A stretch of DNA of 16,065 bases from Aequoribacter sp003520285 (GCA_963966765.1 CAXAAR010000052.1:1-16065), one strand, 5' to 3'. Counted from the first letter of the stretch, positions 6,688 through 14,830 are shown. Made by a program: numbers and translations. Notes: a model not told the origin generated them from the letters alone.

Positions 6688-7497
6688 TTAAGACGTAAAC
6701 TGGCAGCTGACCTGGGCGGGGGCAATCCCTTCGCCACTGAGAGTCATACTAAACCGATCTCCTGGGTTGGCGGGTTCAAGTGGAACCAGCGACCCTGACA
6801 AAATCACCTCTCCTGCCTGCAGTGCTATTCCAAATGTACCTAAGGTATTGGCGAGCCAAGCCACCGCGGTTAGCGGATTGCCCTGCACCGCAGAACCCTC
6901 TCCTTGGCTTAAGACTTCGCTGTTCTTGCTGACGACAACCTTAAGCTGGTCTAGCGCCAAGCCGCGCGGGTTAATTCGATCATCACCAAGAACATAGACA
7001 CCGCAGGAGGCATTGTCAGCAATCGTATCTTGAATTTTGATGGTCCAGTTATGGATTCGGGAGTCAACGATCTCGAAGCAAGGCGTAATGTAATCTGTTG
7101 CCGCCAACACATCAGCTTCAGTCACTCCAGGACCCGCGAGGTCCTGCTTTAAGATAAAGGCGATTTCACCCTCGGCACGAGGCTGAATCAGGTTCCCAGC
7201 GATGGGGATATCCGCCTTATTGGGGAACGCCATCACGTGGGTTAAGAACCCGAAATCAGGTTGGTATACGCCGAGCATACTTTGCACGGCCTCGGAAGTG
7301 ACGCCGATCTTTTTGCCGCAGACTGTTTCGCCGTCATTCTCGAGACGGGGGGCCAACATCGCTTGGGAAATATAATAGGCGTCTTCGATATCGATGGTGG
7401 GGAAGCGCTCTGTTAACGGTGATACCGTTCGCCCGTCTCGGAGCGCTTGATAGAGCTCAAGCCCCAACTCGGTTCGCTGTGACGTGGTAAGCGCCAT
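6688..7497 (-). CDS. hsaE: 2-keto-4-pentenoate hydratase family enzyme (HsaE)
   Basis: This 269-residue protein of the MhpD/fumarylacetoacetate-hydrolase-like hydratase family adds water to 2-hydroxyhexa-2,4-dienoate, the C6 fragment released from ring A by HsaD, to give 4-hydroxy-2-oxohexanoate. The metal-binding carboxylates are E109 and E111 in PRAEGEIAFIL and E142 in TPCFEIVDSRI, as in the family. The length (about 260-270) is normal. The start is 3 bp after the stop of hsaD, which indicates translational coupling. The HsaE assignment depends on its place between hsaD and hsaG. An equivalent sequence in a phenol or biphenyl cluster would be named otherwise. Confidence 0.88.
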   Translation of the reverse strand: MALTTSQRTELGLELYQALRDGRTVSPLTERFPTIDIEDAYYISQAMLAPRLENDGETVCGKKIGVTSEAVQSMLGVYQPDFGFLTHVMAFPNKADIPIAGNLIQPRAEGEIAFILKQDLAGPGVTEADVLAATDYITPCFEIVDSRIHNWTIKIQDTIADNASCGVYVLGDDRINPRGLALDQLKVVVSKNSEVLSQGEGSAVQGNPLTAVAWLANTLGTFGIALQAGEVILSGSLVPLEPANPGDRFSMTLSGEGIAPAQVSCQFTS

Positions 7498-7500
7498 TAG

Positions 7501-8358
7501 TTAGCGCTCACTCAGGAAGTCAAGACACATCCGGTTGAAATAATCGGCATACTCAATCATGACCCAGTGGCCGCACTTATTAAGCACTTGCGCCCGGACA
7601 TTGGGGCAGTGGTCAAGCAGAGTTTGAGTGCCCGAAGCGGGGCAAAACTTATCGTTGGTACCCCAAAAAACAGATATGGGGTGAGGGATGCGATGCAGCT
7701 GGTCGGTTAGATTTGGAATCGACATACTTGCCAGTACGTGCGGATTTTGAATCTGAAGAATTTCCCAGCGCTCATCGATCAGTGACTGCGTTACATGCTT
7801 GCTGTCATAGACGAGCAGAGTGAGTAAGTCTGCTAATACGGTTTTGGTGAATTCCGGTGAACCCATTGGATACTTCACCATTTCCTGAATACCCTCACAT
7901 TGGAAATAGGTGACTCTCTCCTCGATCCCTCCGGGTGCCATCAGAATGAGTTTGTGAACGCGATGTGGGTATTGGAGTGCCATCCCGAGCGCGACGGCAC
8001 CACCCAGTGAGTTGCCGACCAGAGTCACTTGATCAACGTGGATGTGCTCAATGAGTGCATTCAATTGCGCAACAAAAAAATCTAGCGTGTGGTCAACATC
8101 GGTTGGTTTAGAGCTTAAGCCATATCCGGGTTGATCAAATACGATGCACCGATATCCTGCGCTCTGGAAGGCTGCGACATTGTGTTTGAAATTACTCCAG
8201 CCGCTTGCGCCCGGGCCACTGCCATGCACGAAAACAACCACGCCGAACTGATCTGACTGGGCAGGATGGTCGGTGTAATGCAGGGTGACCCGATCTGAAA
8301 CAGTCAGGTACTGTGATGAGTTGTTATCGCTCACTGGTGCGTCCTCAAATAAAGACAT
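7501..8358 (-). CDS. hsaD: Meta-cleavage product hydrolase, alpha/beta-hydrolase fold (HsaD)
   Basis: This 285-residue C-C bond hydrolase has the oxyanion-hole motif HGSGPGASGWSNF (45-57), the nucleophile elbow GNSLGG (S117), the acid D236 in FWGTNDKF and the base H264 in KCGHWV, which completes a Ser-Asp-His triad in the family order. HsaD hydrolyses 4,9-DSHA, the ring-A meta-cleavage product, into HIP and 2-hydroxyhexa-2,4-dienoate. The length matches MCP hydrolases (about 285-291). The start overlaps the 3' end of hsaA by 14 bases, and hsaE follows after 3 bp, so the three genes are almost certainly one transcript. The fold and class are clear. The steroid substrate is inferred from the neighbours. 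Confidence 0.9.
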   Translation of the reverse strand: MSLFEDAPVSDNNSSQYLTVSDRVTLHYTDHPAQSDQFGVVVFVHGSGPGASGWSNFKHNVAAFQSAGYRCIVFDQPGYGLSSKPTDVDHTLDFFVAQLNALIEHIHVDQVTLVGNSLGGAVALGMALQYPHRVHKLILMAPGGIEERVTYFQCEGIQEMVKYPMGSPEFTKTVLADLLTLLVYDSKHVTQSLIDERWEILQIQNPHVLASMSIPNLTDQLHRIPHPISVFWGTNDKFCPASGTQTLLDHCPNVRAQVLNKCGHWVMIEYADYFNRMCLDFLSER

Positions 8359-9472
8359 CCGTATTTTCTGTGCCTAACTGAGTACTGCCCAAATTGCGTG
8401 CGAAGGGTGTTGGGTTATTGGCGACGTGGCAGCGTGCGATATGAATATCATGCCACAGATTCATCATGGCGCTTCCGTTGAACACGGACCGTCCGCCGGC
8501 ACTGTCAAACAGCAGGTCGATACCCTCTATACACTTGGGAATGACAAGGCTTGCCTGATAGCGATAAAAAATGCGCTCATCAAGCGTGGGTTGCCACTGC
8601 GCGGCTTCCATCTTATCGAAATTGCCGAAAAGGACGGATTCGAGTTCCGAAATGATGTTCTTCACTTTCGCGACTCGCTCTTGAATCTCTACGTCGGCAG
8701 CGAACTTAGTCATATCGGTGGTTGTACTGAAGCCCCCCGAGCGCGATTCGATGAACAGTCTGAGTGCTTTTCTGAGCGCGCCTATGGCGGGGGTGTTCAC
8801 AACACGTACGAAACCCTGTGCCCAGGACAGATCGTAGAGGGCATTGCTCTGTTCGTGGCGGCAGTGAAAGCCGTCATCACGCTTGTGGCTCATGTAATCT
8901 GGAACAAAAATAGGTGTATCGATGACGATATCGTGAGAGCCGGTTGCCTGCAAACCCATAACGTCCCACGTATCTTCAATGGCGTACTGGGTGCGGGGAA
9001 TCAAAAAAGTTCGATAGCCTTCGCCGGGCACAATGCCGCCAAGCAGTGCCCAAGAGCAGTGCTCAGAGCCCGAGCTCCAGCCCCATCGGCCCGAGACCAT
9101 GCAGCCACCGTCGACTTGCTCTGCTTTGGCGCTGACTGGGTTGTAGGAGCTGCTGACCAGTGTGTTTGGGTCATCCTGGTAGACGGCTGCCTGTGCACGT
9201 TCATCCATGATCGCAATCTGGAAAGCGTGAATAGCAACGATGCCACCGGCCCAAGCATGGCTCATATCGGCTTCAGCGATTCGGATTTGCTCTCTAAAAA
9301 ACTCTTGTGGTCGCGCTTCCAAGCCGCCCCAGCGTTTGGGCAAGAACATTTTAAAGAAGCCGCAGGCTTTAAGTGCATCGACGACTTCGACGGACAGCTT
9401 TCGATCTTTGCGTGCTTGCGGAGCTCTTGCCTCTATTAGCGCAATCGTTTCGTTAGGTACCAAATAGGTCAT
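8345..9472 (-). CDS. hsaA: Flavin-dependent 3-HSA monooxygenase, oxygenase component (HsaA)
   Basis: This 375-residue protein has the acyl-CoA-dehydrogenase-like fold of two-component flavin monooxygenases. The segment SGRWGWSSGSEHCSW (127-141) is the characteristic HsaA-type stretch, and the protein lacks the catalytic YEGT/YAGT end motif of true dehydrogenases. HsaA hydroxylates 3-HSA, the phenolic secosteroid, to the catechol 3,4-DHSA with reduced flavin. The partner flavin reductase HsaB is not in this window. A strong AGGAG ribosome binding site lies about 8 bases before the ATG. The upstream gap of 97 bp to hsaC (9473-9569) holds no further gene. A CGAGC-G-GCTCG inverted repeat lies in that leader at 9490-9500. 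HsaC supplies the next step, so the pairing is functionally consistent. Confidence 0.87.
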   Translation of the reverse strand: MTYLVPNETIALIEARAPQARKDRKLSVEVVDALKACGFFKMFLPKRWGGLEARPQEFFREQIRIAEADMSHAWAGGIVAIHAFQIAIMDERAQAAVYQDDPNTLVSSSYNPVSAKAEQVDGGCMVSGRWGWSSGSEHCSWALLGGIVPGEGYRTFLIPRTQYAIEDTWDVMGLQATGSHDIVIDTPIFVPDYMSHKRDDGFHCRHEQSNALYDLSWAQGFVRVVNTPAIGALRKALRLFIESRSGGFSTTTDMTKFAADVEIQERVAKVKNIISELESVLFGNFDKMEAAQWQPTLDERIFYRYQASLVIPKCIEGIDLLFDSAGGRSVFNGSAMMNLWHDIHIARCHVANNPTPFARNLGSTQLGTENTDVFI

Positions 9473-9571
9473 TTTATTCTCTCCTGAGTCGAGCGGCTCG
9501 TGCTCATCTTCATGTTGGCAAACTTGGTCGCTCTCTGCATACCTCGAATGAGTTATCTCTTAGGGGTTCAC

Positions 9572-10480
9572 CTAGTCTTGATGGCCTACTGAAAAATCAT
9601 GTCCCCAGAAGCTGGCTGCGGTGCTTTCGAAGACAGCGTACTGGCTCCAATCGCTGATGGTGCGGCCTTCGGCGCCGTATTCGATGTCAAAGCCCGCGGG
9701 AGAACGCATATAAAACGAAACCATGTGATCATTCGCATGCCGGCCTAGGGTGCCTGTTAGTTTGACGCCAGCGGCAATGCGACGGTCGTTGCATAATCCT
9801 ACCTGGTCGACATCAGGTACTTCTAACATCAAGTGGACGCAACCAGCGGGCATCGGCATTTCAAACAGACCAAGACTGTGATGTCGCGAGTTGCAGTGTA
9901 AGAACCAGAGGCGTTTCACTGGTTCATTGGGATCATTGGTAAAAGTGATATTCATCAGATCAGACAGACCAAAGCCAAGGACCTGAACAAAAAATTGGGC
10001 AGTGGCATCGAAGTCTGCGGTAGGGATGACCACGTGTCCCATGCCTTGTTCACCGGTAATGAAGCCGCCTACGCCGACCGGTGAGTTCAAGTGTCTGAAG
10101 TCTGAAATCACGCCCCAGAACACCTCGTGTTGGGTGCCCGATGGATCGGTAAAACGCAGTAGCTCCGTGACTCGACGCTGTTTGGCGAGCTCATGACTCG
10201 CCCATTCAAACTTTACTCCCGCTTGGCTTAGGGCGTCGGCCACCGCATGGAGTCCAGCCTGGTTGTTGGTTTCCCACCCACACAGCAGCAGCTTGTCTGT
10301 TTCACCCTGCTCTACCATTAACCGATACGGGTGGTCATCCATTTTGTAATAGTGCGCGCCAGCTGGATCGCTCAGGCGTGCGGTGACATCCTCTAGTCCA
10401 AGTACCGAGCATGCAAATTGCTGCCACTGTGCCAAATCGGTGCTGCTTACGCCAATATACCCCAGACTTTGAATGCTCAT
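9572..10480 (-). CDS. hsaC: Extradiol catechol dioxygenase, type I (HsaC)
   Basis: From the ATG at 10480 this is a 302-residue two-domain vicinal-oxygen-chelate dioxygenase of the BphC/HsaC type. An in-frame non-ATG start at 10519 would be 13 residues longer and inside fadD3. The Fe(II) ligands are H149 (GMGHVVIP), H216 (GCVHLML) and E267 (FDIEYG). The second-sphere histidines are in NSRHHSLG (200/201) and LGRHAND (248). HsaC opens ring A of 3,4-DHSA by meta-cleavage. The start codon overlaps the fadD3 stop as ATGA, with AGGAGA just upstream, so translation of the two is probably coupled. The length agrees with HsaC (about 300). Biphenyl or other catechol specificity is the main alternative but is unlikely among these neighbours. 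Confidence 0.9.
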   Translation of the reverse strand: MSIQSLGYIGVSSTDLAQWQQFACSVLGLEDVTARLSDPAGAHYYKMDDHPYRLMVEQGETDKLLLCGWETNNQAGLHAVADALSQAGVKFEWASHELAKQRRVTELLRFTDPSGTQHEVFWGVISDFRHLNSPVGVGGFITGEQGMGHVVIPTADFDATAQFFVQVLGFGLSDLMNITFTNDPNEPVKRLWFLHCNSRHHSLGLFEMPMPAGCVHLMLEVPDVDQVGLCNDRRIAAGVKLTGTLGRHANDHMVSFYMRSPAGFDIEYGAEGRTISDWSQYAVFESTAASFWGHDFSVGHQD

Positions 10481-12144
10481 ACCATCTCCTGCTTTGTTTT
10501 TACATACGATAACGCCCATTGGCGCAACGTTGGTTTAATCACTTTTCCTGACGCATTCAGAGGTAAGGCGTCGACCATAATCAGTGTTCGGGGCACTTTA
10601 AAGTTTGCCATAGATTCACGCGCCCAAGCGTGAAGCTCCGCCTCAGTTGTTTGGGCTACCTCAGTCAGCACGACAAAAGCACATCCGACCTCGCCCATAC
10701 GCGGGTCGGGTTGTCCTATGACGGCGCATTGAACCACATCGGGATGCTTCAATAAGTGTGATTCGATTTCAGCGGGATAGCAATTGAAGCCACCGCTGAT
10801 GTACATATCTTTGAGCCTATCGGTGATGGTCAGGTTCCCCTCTGCATCCATACGACCTATGTCGCCGGTATGAAGCCAGCCATCGGGGTCGATCGCCTCA
10901 GCAGTCGCCGCTGGGTTGTCTAAGTAGCCGCGCATTACGTTAAAACCGCGCACCACGATTTCTCCCTGCTCGCCGGTAGCAACTGGGTTGCCATTGGCGT
11001 CAATGCAACGCACCTCGACGCCCGGAATGGGTCGTCCGGACGAGCGCGCGATAATCTCTGGAGCATCACCTTGTCGACACATGGTGGCAAGCCCAGAGCT
11101 CTCTGATAGCCCGTAAGCGGTGATGATGGTGTCAATCTTCAATTCGTCTCGCATCGCTACAATGAGCTCAGTGGGGATTACCGCTGCGCCAGTAGTGCAC
11201 TTAGTCAGGCTTGCTAGGCTGTACTTATCCCGGTTTGGGTGTGCCAGTATCGATTGAAAAATAGTGGGAGGCCCGGGCATTACGGTAACTGCATCCCGAT
11301 CAATTCGCGCAAGGATGGCGTCGACATCGAAGACTGGCTCAGGCAAAACCGTGCAGCCTGTGATCAGACATGCAAGCAGGCCGGCTTTGAAGCCAAAGCT
11401 GTGGAAGAAGGGGTTGATGATGAGATAGCGATCGCTTGATTCGAGTCCGAGAATTTCAGTGAATAGTCGAAAAGCCCTGACATTTTGACCGTGCGAGGTG
11501 AGCACGCCTTTGGCTCGACCCGTCGTACCAGAGGTAAACATAATGTCAGAGATGTCATCGCTAGCCACGGTCCTGGCCACTGCTTCAATTGCGGCTGAGC
11601 CATGAGCCGCAATCCATTGATCTCCTGCTGCAACGAGATCGCTCCAGCCCATGGTATTGGGTTCAGCCGCGCCACCTATGATGATTCGCCGCTTTAAATG
11701 GGGAAGATCCGCTCCGCTCAGCATATCGGGATAGCTGACGCCTAGGAATTCGCCCACCAGAAATAGGGTGTTGGCAGCGCTATCGGCTAAGATCGAGGCA
11801 GCCTCTTCGCCTTTGTAGCGTGTATTAAGGGTTACTAGCTGTCCGCCAGCACAGTGGATACCAAAAGCTGCCATCACCCATTCGCTGAGATTCGGTGCCC
11901 ATAGCGCGGCGCGATCGCCGGGTTGGAATCCGTCTGCCCGAAGGCCGGCGGCAATACAAAGACAGGCTTGTTTAAAATCGGCGAAGCTGAGTGATACTCC
12001 GTTTTCCTCAATAAAAGTGCGATCGCCAAAGTGCTCGGCTGCGTGAAAGAGGAGTTCTACGGTAGTTTCGGGCCTTGAGTTCAGCACGTTATGATTTCCC
12101 AGATTCAATGAGACGACCCTAAAGTAGTCGAGGGTTTCTGTCAT
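10477..12144 (-). CDS. fadD3: Acyl-CoA synthetase, probable HIP-CoA ligase (FadD3)
   Basis: This 555-residue adenylate-forming enzyme has the ATP/AMP loop FTSGTTGRAKG (203-213), AYGLSESSG (343-351), the hinge region GWLHTGD (422-428) with TDRLKD (441-446), and the C-terminal catalytic lysine K534 in NASGKV. FadD3 activates HIP, the rings C/D propionate released by HsaD, to its CoA thioester, which starts rings C/D catabolism. It is about 50 residues longer than mycobacterial FadD3. Part of this is an N-terminal stretch of roughly 25 residues before the first conserved segment, and a later non-ATG start cannot be excluded. It is the first gene of the minus-strand unit. Its start faces the ipdA start. 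The family is certain. The substrate is inferred, with other steroid side-chain ligases (FadD17/19-like) as alternatives. Confidence 0.8.
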   Translation of the reverse strand: MTETLDYFRVVSLNLGNHNVLNSRPETTVELLFHAAEHFGDRTFIEENGVSLSFADFKQACLCIAAGLRADGFQPGDRAALWAPNLSEWVMAAFGIHCAGGQLVTLNTRYKGEEAASILADSAANTLFLVGEFLGVSYPDMLSGADLPHLKRRIIIGGAAEPNTMGWSDLVAAGDQWIAAHGSAAIEAVARTVASDDISDIMFTSGTTGRAKGVLTSHGQNVRAFRLFTEILGLESSDRYLIINPFFHSFGFKAGLLACLITGCTVLPEPVFDVDAILARIDRDAVTVMPGPPTIFQSILAHPNRDKYSLASLTKCTTGAAVIPTELIVAMRDELKIDTIITAYGLSESSGLATMCRQGDAPEIIARSSGRPIPGVEVRCIDANGNPVATGEQGEIVVRGFNVMRGYLDNPAATAEAIDPDGWLHTGDIGRMDAEGNLTITDRLKDMYISGGFNCYPAEIESHLLKHPDVVQCAVIGQPDPRMGEVGCAFVVLTEVAQTTEAELHAWARESMANFKVPRTLIMVDALPLNASGKVIKPTLRQWALSYVKTKQEMV

Positions 12145-12226
12145 AGTCTCAATGGATGATGAGTCGCGTCGGATCGACTCTCATAATGAAGCCCACTCCA
12201 CCCACCGACAGAAGATGCCGTGCCTC
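12145..12226. promoter_or_regulatory. Divergent fadD3/ipdA control region with inverted repeat
   Basis: This 82-bp region separates the two divergent operons if ipdA starts at 12227. It contains a perfect 6-bp inverted repeat, GAGTCG (12161-12166) and CGACTC (12175-12180), with an 8-bp spacer. The repeat lies between a weak -35-like ATGAGT (12159-12164) and a good -10-like CATAAT (12182-12187), spaced 17 bp on the plus strand. A repressor or activator site at this place could control both operons. I do not see a convincing minus-strand promoter for fadD3. This is inference from spacing and symmetry only. Confidence 0.35.
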
Positions 12227-13102
12227 ATGGATAAACTACAGACAGCCGCAGAGGCGATTAGCTCGATTCAAAGTGGTATGACCATAGGTATTGGCGGCTG
12301 GGGTCCAAGACGCAAGCCAATGGCTTTGGTCAGAGAGTTGCTGAGATCTGATGTCAAAGACCTGACTGTGGTCGCTTATGGCGGCGCCGATGTGGGTATG
12401 TTGTGCGCAGCTGGTAAGGTCAAAAAGGTTATTTTTGCTTTTGTCTCACTCGATTTCATGCCTTTAGAGCCCGGCTTTCGGCTGGCGCGCGAGTCTGGTC
12501 GCGTAGAGGTGCTTGAGATTGACGAAGGTATGATGTTGCTGGGCTTAAAGGCCGCAGGCTGGCGGATACCCTTCATCCCCACGAGCGTAGGTTTAGGTAC
12601 CGACGTGGTTGCACGCAATCCAGAGCTCGCGGTGATAGATAGCCCCTACGACGATAAAGAATGGGTCGCAATGCCCGCATTGTCACTCGATGTGAGTCTG
12701 CTGCACGTGACCCGTGCCGATCGACGCGGGGTGTGTGAGGTGGCGAGTCCGGACTTGTATATGGACGATTTGTTTGCGCGAGCAGCACAACAGACCATCG
12801 TCTCCTGCGACGAGCTGGTGGATGCCGATCATTTCGCGAGCCCGGAAATCGCTCGATCTGTGTTTTGGGAGCGGGCCCAGACTCAGACTGTGGTGCACCT
12901 GCCGGGTGGCGCTCATCCAAGTTCATCTGACCCACTGTACGGTTTTGATGTGAACCATTTTAAAGCCTATGGCGAGGCGCTCTCAGCTGGTCAATTCAGC
13001 GACTATTTGGCGCAGTTTGTGGTCGGCCAAACTGAACAAGACTATCAGCAAAGCATGGGTGGCCTAGACGCGATCCTCTCATTACCTTTGCCGGTCTATT
13101 AA
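12227..13102 (+). CDS. ipdA: Ring-C opening hydrolase, alpha subunit (IpdA)
   Basis: With the ATG at 12227 this is a 291-residue protein of the class I CoA-transferase fold, closely matching mycobacterial IpdA (292 aa) from the start. The conserved SGMTIGIGGWGPRRKPMA stretch follows 15 residues after the initiator, as in the actinobacterial protein. Earlier in-frame ATGs at 12152 and 12215 would add a polar 25- or 4-residue extension, and the first leaves only 7 bp to fadD3. IpdAB hydrolyses COCHEA-CoA, opening ring C, and is a hydrolase despite its transferase fold. The glutamate in IDEGMM (E100 from this start) probably corresponds to the IpdA catalytic glutamate. PGGAHPSSSDP is another conserved stretch near the C-terminus. 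ipdB follows 9 bp downstream. Confidence 0.88.
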   Translation: MDKLQTAAEAISSIQSGMTIGIGGWGPRRKPMALVRELLRSDVKDLTVVAYGGADVGMLCAAGKVKKVIFAFVSLDFMPLEPGFRLARESGRVEVLEIDEGMMLLGLKAAGWRIPFIPTSVGLGTDVVARNPELAVIDSPYDDKEWVAMPALSLDVSLLHVTRADRRGVCEVASPDLYMDDLFARAAQQTIVSCDELVDADHFASPEIARSVFWERAQTQTVVHLPGGAHPSSSDPLYGFDVNHFKAYGEALSAGQFSDYLAQFVVGQTEQDYQQSMGGLDAILSLPLPVY

Positions 13103-13111
13103 GGAGAAACA

Positions 13112-13918
13112 ATGATGGGTGAATCGGCATCGAGTTATAGCCTCGCCGAATTAATGGTCGTTGCAGCATCGCGTGTTTTCGATGATGAGGGAGAAGTTCT
13201 GGCGACTGGAATCGGCGTATTACCTCGGCTAGCGGCGAGTTTGTCGATGCGGACGACCAACCCCGATTTGATGATGACCGATAGCCAGTCATTTATCGTG
13301 TCACAACCTAACCCAATATCCGGCATGAAGAGTCACCGGGATCAGGCTAACGAGACGTGGTTTGGCTTTCAAAAAGTATTCGACAACCTTTGGAGTGGTA
13401 AAAGACACGCCATGGTGGGTCCCAGTCAGATCGATCGATTTGGTCAAGCGAATATATCTGCCCTTGGGGGTACTTATCAGCAGCCTAAAGTTCAACTTCT
13501 GGGCATGCGTGGATTCCCCGGTAATTCAATTTCTCATCCCAACTCGTTCTTTGTGCCCAAGCATTCGACCCGAGTATTCGTGTCTGGAGAGTGCGATGTG
13601 GTTGGATCAATTGGTTACAACCCAAGCAGATTGCCAAAAGGCTATTGTTTGGATGACATCGATATTCGCTCTGTGATCACGGATTTATGCGTTATGGATT
13701 TTCAGGGTCCGAATCACCAAATGCGTGTGGTAAGCCTGCACCCAGGTGTCACGCTAGAGCAGGTGCGAGACAATACCGGGTTCGATCTCGCGGTCAGTGA
13801 TTCGATAGACGTGACGTCGGCGCCGACAGTGCAGCAGCTCGAGATCATTGCAGACCTTGATCCTTTGAATGTAAGGTCGAAGCAGATTAAAGATAATCCT
13901 CCCGGCGACCCACGCTGA
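13112..13918 (+). CDS. ipdB: Ring-C opening hydrolase, beta subunit (IpdB)
   Basis: This 268-residue partner of IpdA has the CoA-transferase beta-subunit fold. Conserved IpdB stretches are visible: MVGPSQIDRFGQANIS (101-116), GMRGFPGNSISH (131-142), a GSIGYN segment (165-170) and a late MRVVSLHPGVT. Where class I CoA-transferases carry the SENG glutamate nucleophile, this protein has TDSQSF (56-61), consistent with hydrolase rather than transferase chemistry. It is about 18 residues longer than mycobacterial IpdB, mostly at the N-terminus. An alternative start is the second ATG at 13115. A strong AAGGAG ribosome binding site overlaps the ipdA stop, so the two subunits should be made together. 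Confidence 0.88.
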   Translation: MMGESASSYSLAELMVVAASRVFDDEGEVLATGIGVLPRLAASLSMRTTNPDLMMTDSQSFIVSQPNPISGMKSHRDQANETWFGFQKVFDNLWSGKRHAMVGPSQIDRFGQANISALGGTYQQPKVQLLGMRGFPGNSISHPNSFFVPKHSTRVFVSGECDVVGSIGYNPSRLPKGYCLDDIDIRSVITDLCVMDFQGPNHQMRVVSLHPGVTLEQVRDNTGFDLAVSDSIDVTSAPTVQQLEIIADLDPLNVRSKQIKDNPPGDPR

Positions 13919-13934
13919 GCATCAAGGAGCTGTT

Positions 13935-14813
13935 ATGTCAGACGCACCAGATACGCCTGAATTTGATTACGAAGCCCCAACCGTTAACTATGAAGTAGAC
14001 GAGGGTGTGGCTTACGTCACCATGAATCGGCCTCAATTTCACAATGCCCAAAACGGCAAGATGACGTATGAATTAGACGCCGCTTTTAAACGAGCGGTCG
14101 CTGATGATGGCGTTAAAGTCATTGTGTTGCGAGGCGAGGGAAAGCATTTCTCAGCGGGGCATGATATCGGCACCCCCGGGCGCGATGTGCACCTCAGTCA
14201 AGATCGAGTCACTATGTGGTATGACCACGCTAATAAAGAAGGCGGGGAATACTTATACGTGCGCGAGGCCGAGGCTTATTTGGGTATGTGTCGACGCTGG
14301 CGTGAAATCCCCAAGCCCACCATTGCTGCTGTGCAAGGGGCCTGCATCGCTGGCGGCCTCATGCTGGCTTGGGTTTGCGATTTGATTGTGGCAACCGATG
14401 ACGCCTATTTTTCTGATCCTGTGGTGCGTATGGGTATTCCCGGCGTTGAGTACTTCGCGCATCCTTTTGAGTTGAATGCGCGCATCGCCAAAGAGTTCTT
14501 GTTTACGGGTGAAAAAATGTCGGCTGAGCGCGCTTATCAAATGGGCATGGTCAATCGAATTTCCACTCGCGAGACCTTGGCGGCGGATGTGAAAGCCCTC
14601 GCTCAAAGAGTCGGGCAGATGCCGCGACTTGGCTTGGCCCTGACCAAGCAAGTGATCAATCATGTAGAAGATTTACAGGGGAAGCGAACGGGAATGGACG
14701 CTGCCTTTGCGTGGCATCACTTTACGCACGCACATAACGATTTAGTCTCGGGCGACAAACTGGGCGGCTATGATGCCAAAGCAATGGCGCGTGAAAACAA
14801 GAAAGACGGTTAA
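13935..14813 (+). CDS. Crotonase-family protein lacking both canonical hydratase glutamates
   Basis: This 292-residue crotonase-fold protein has the first oxyanion-hole segment HFSAGHDIG (71-79) and the second at GACIAGGLMLAW (135-146). The two acids of enoyl-CoA hydratase (rat E144 and E164) are replaced by M143 and V163 (in FSDPVVRMG). D161 and E172 (GIPGVEYFAHP) are nearby candidates for a different active site. It is about 30 residues longer than a standard hydratase, with an acidic N-terminal extension and a longer central segment (about 80-115). I recall similar proteins being annotated as enoyl-CoA hydratase in steroid-degrading actinobacteria. The gene lies between ipdB and the acyl-CoA dehydrogenase genes with a good AAGGAG site, so a role in beta-oxidation of the ring-opened acid or of HIP-CoA is likely. 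The exact reaction is unknown. Confidence 0.75.
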   Translation: MSDAPDTPEFDYEAPTVNYEVDEGVAYVTMNRPQFHNAQNGKMTYELDAAFKRAVADDGVKVIVLRGEGKHFSAGHDIGTPGRDVHLSQDRVTMWYDHANKEGGEYLYVREAEAYLGMCRRWREIPKPTIAAVQGACIAGGLMLAWVCDLIVATDDAYFSDPVVRMGIPGVEYFAHPFELNARIAKEFLFTGEKMSAERAYQMGMVNRISTRETLAADVKALAQRVGQMPRLGLALTKQVINHVEDLQGKRTGMDAAFAWHHFTHAHNDLVSGDKLGGYDAKAMARENKKDG

Positions 14814-14830
14814 GAGCGAGGCAGATTGGA

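Noticed and set aside
8426..9439. A 337-codon open frame on the plus strand opposite hsaA.
   Set aside because: It is antisense to a well-supported gene, its translation shows no domain pattern and is rich in unlikely residue runs. It is a shadow of hsaA.
9490..9500. CGAGC-G-GCTCG inverted repeat in the hsaA leader.
   Set aside because: The one-base centre is too small for an RNA hairpin loop, and 5-bp symmetric words of this kind are frequent. No second copy in front of another operon was found.
9469..9513. A 14-codon reading frame (MKMSTSRSTQERIK) on the minus strand whose stop overlaps the hsaA start as ATGA, a possible leader peptide.
   Set aside because: It has no Shine-Dalgarno sequence, and its 3' part is simply the hsaA ribosome binding region. 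A chance frame is more likely.
12227..13918. Annotation of the pair as an ordinary 3-oxoacid or glutaconate CoA-transferase.
   Set aside because: Both subunits match IpdA and IpdB signature stretches and the transferase nucleophile motif is absent.
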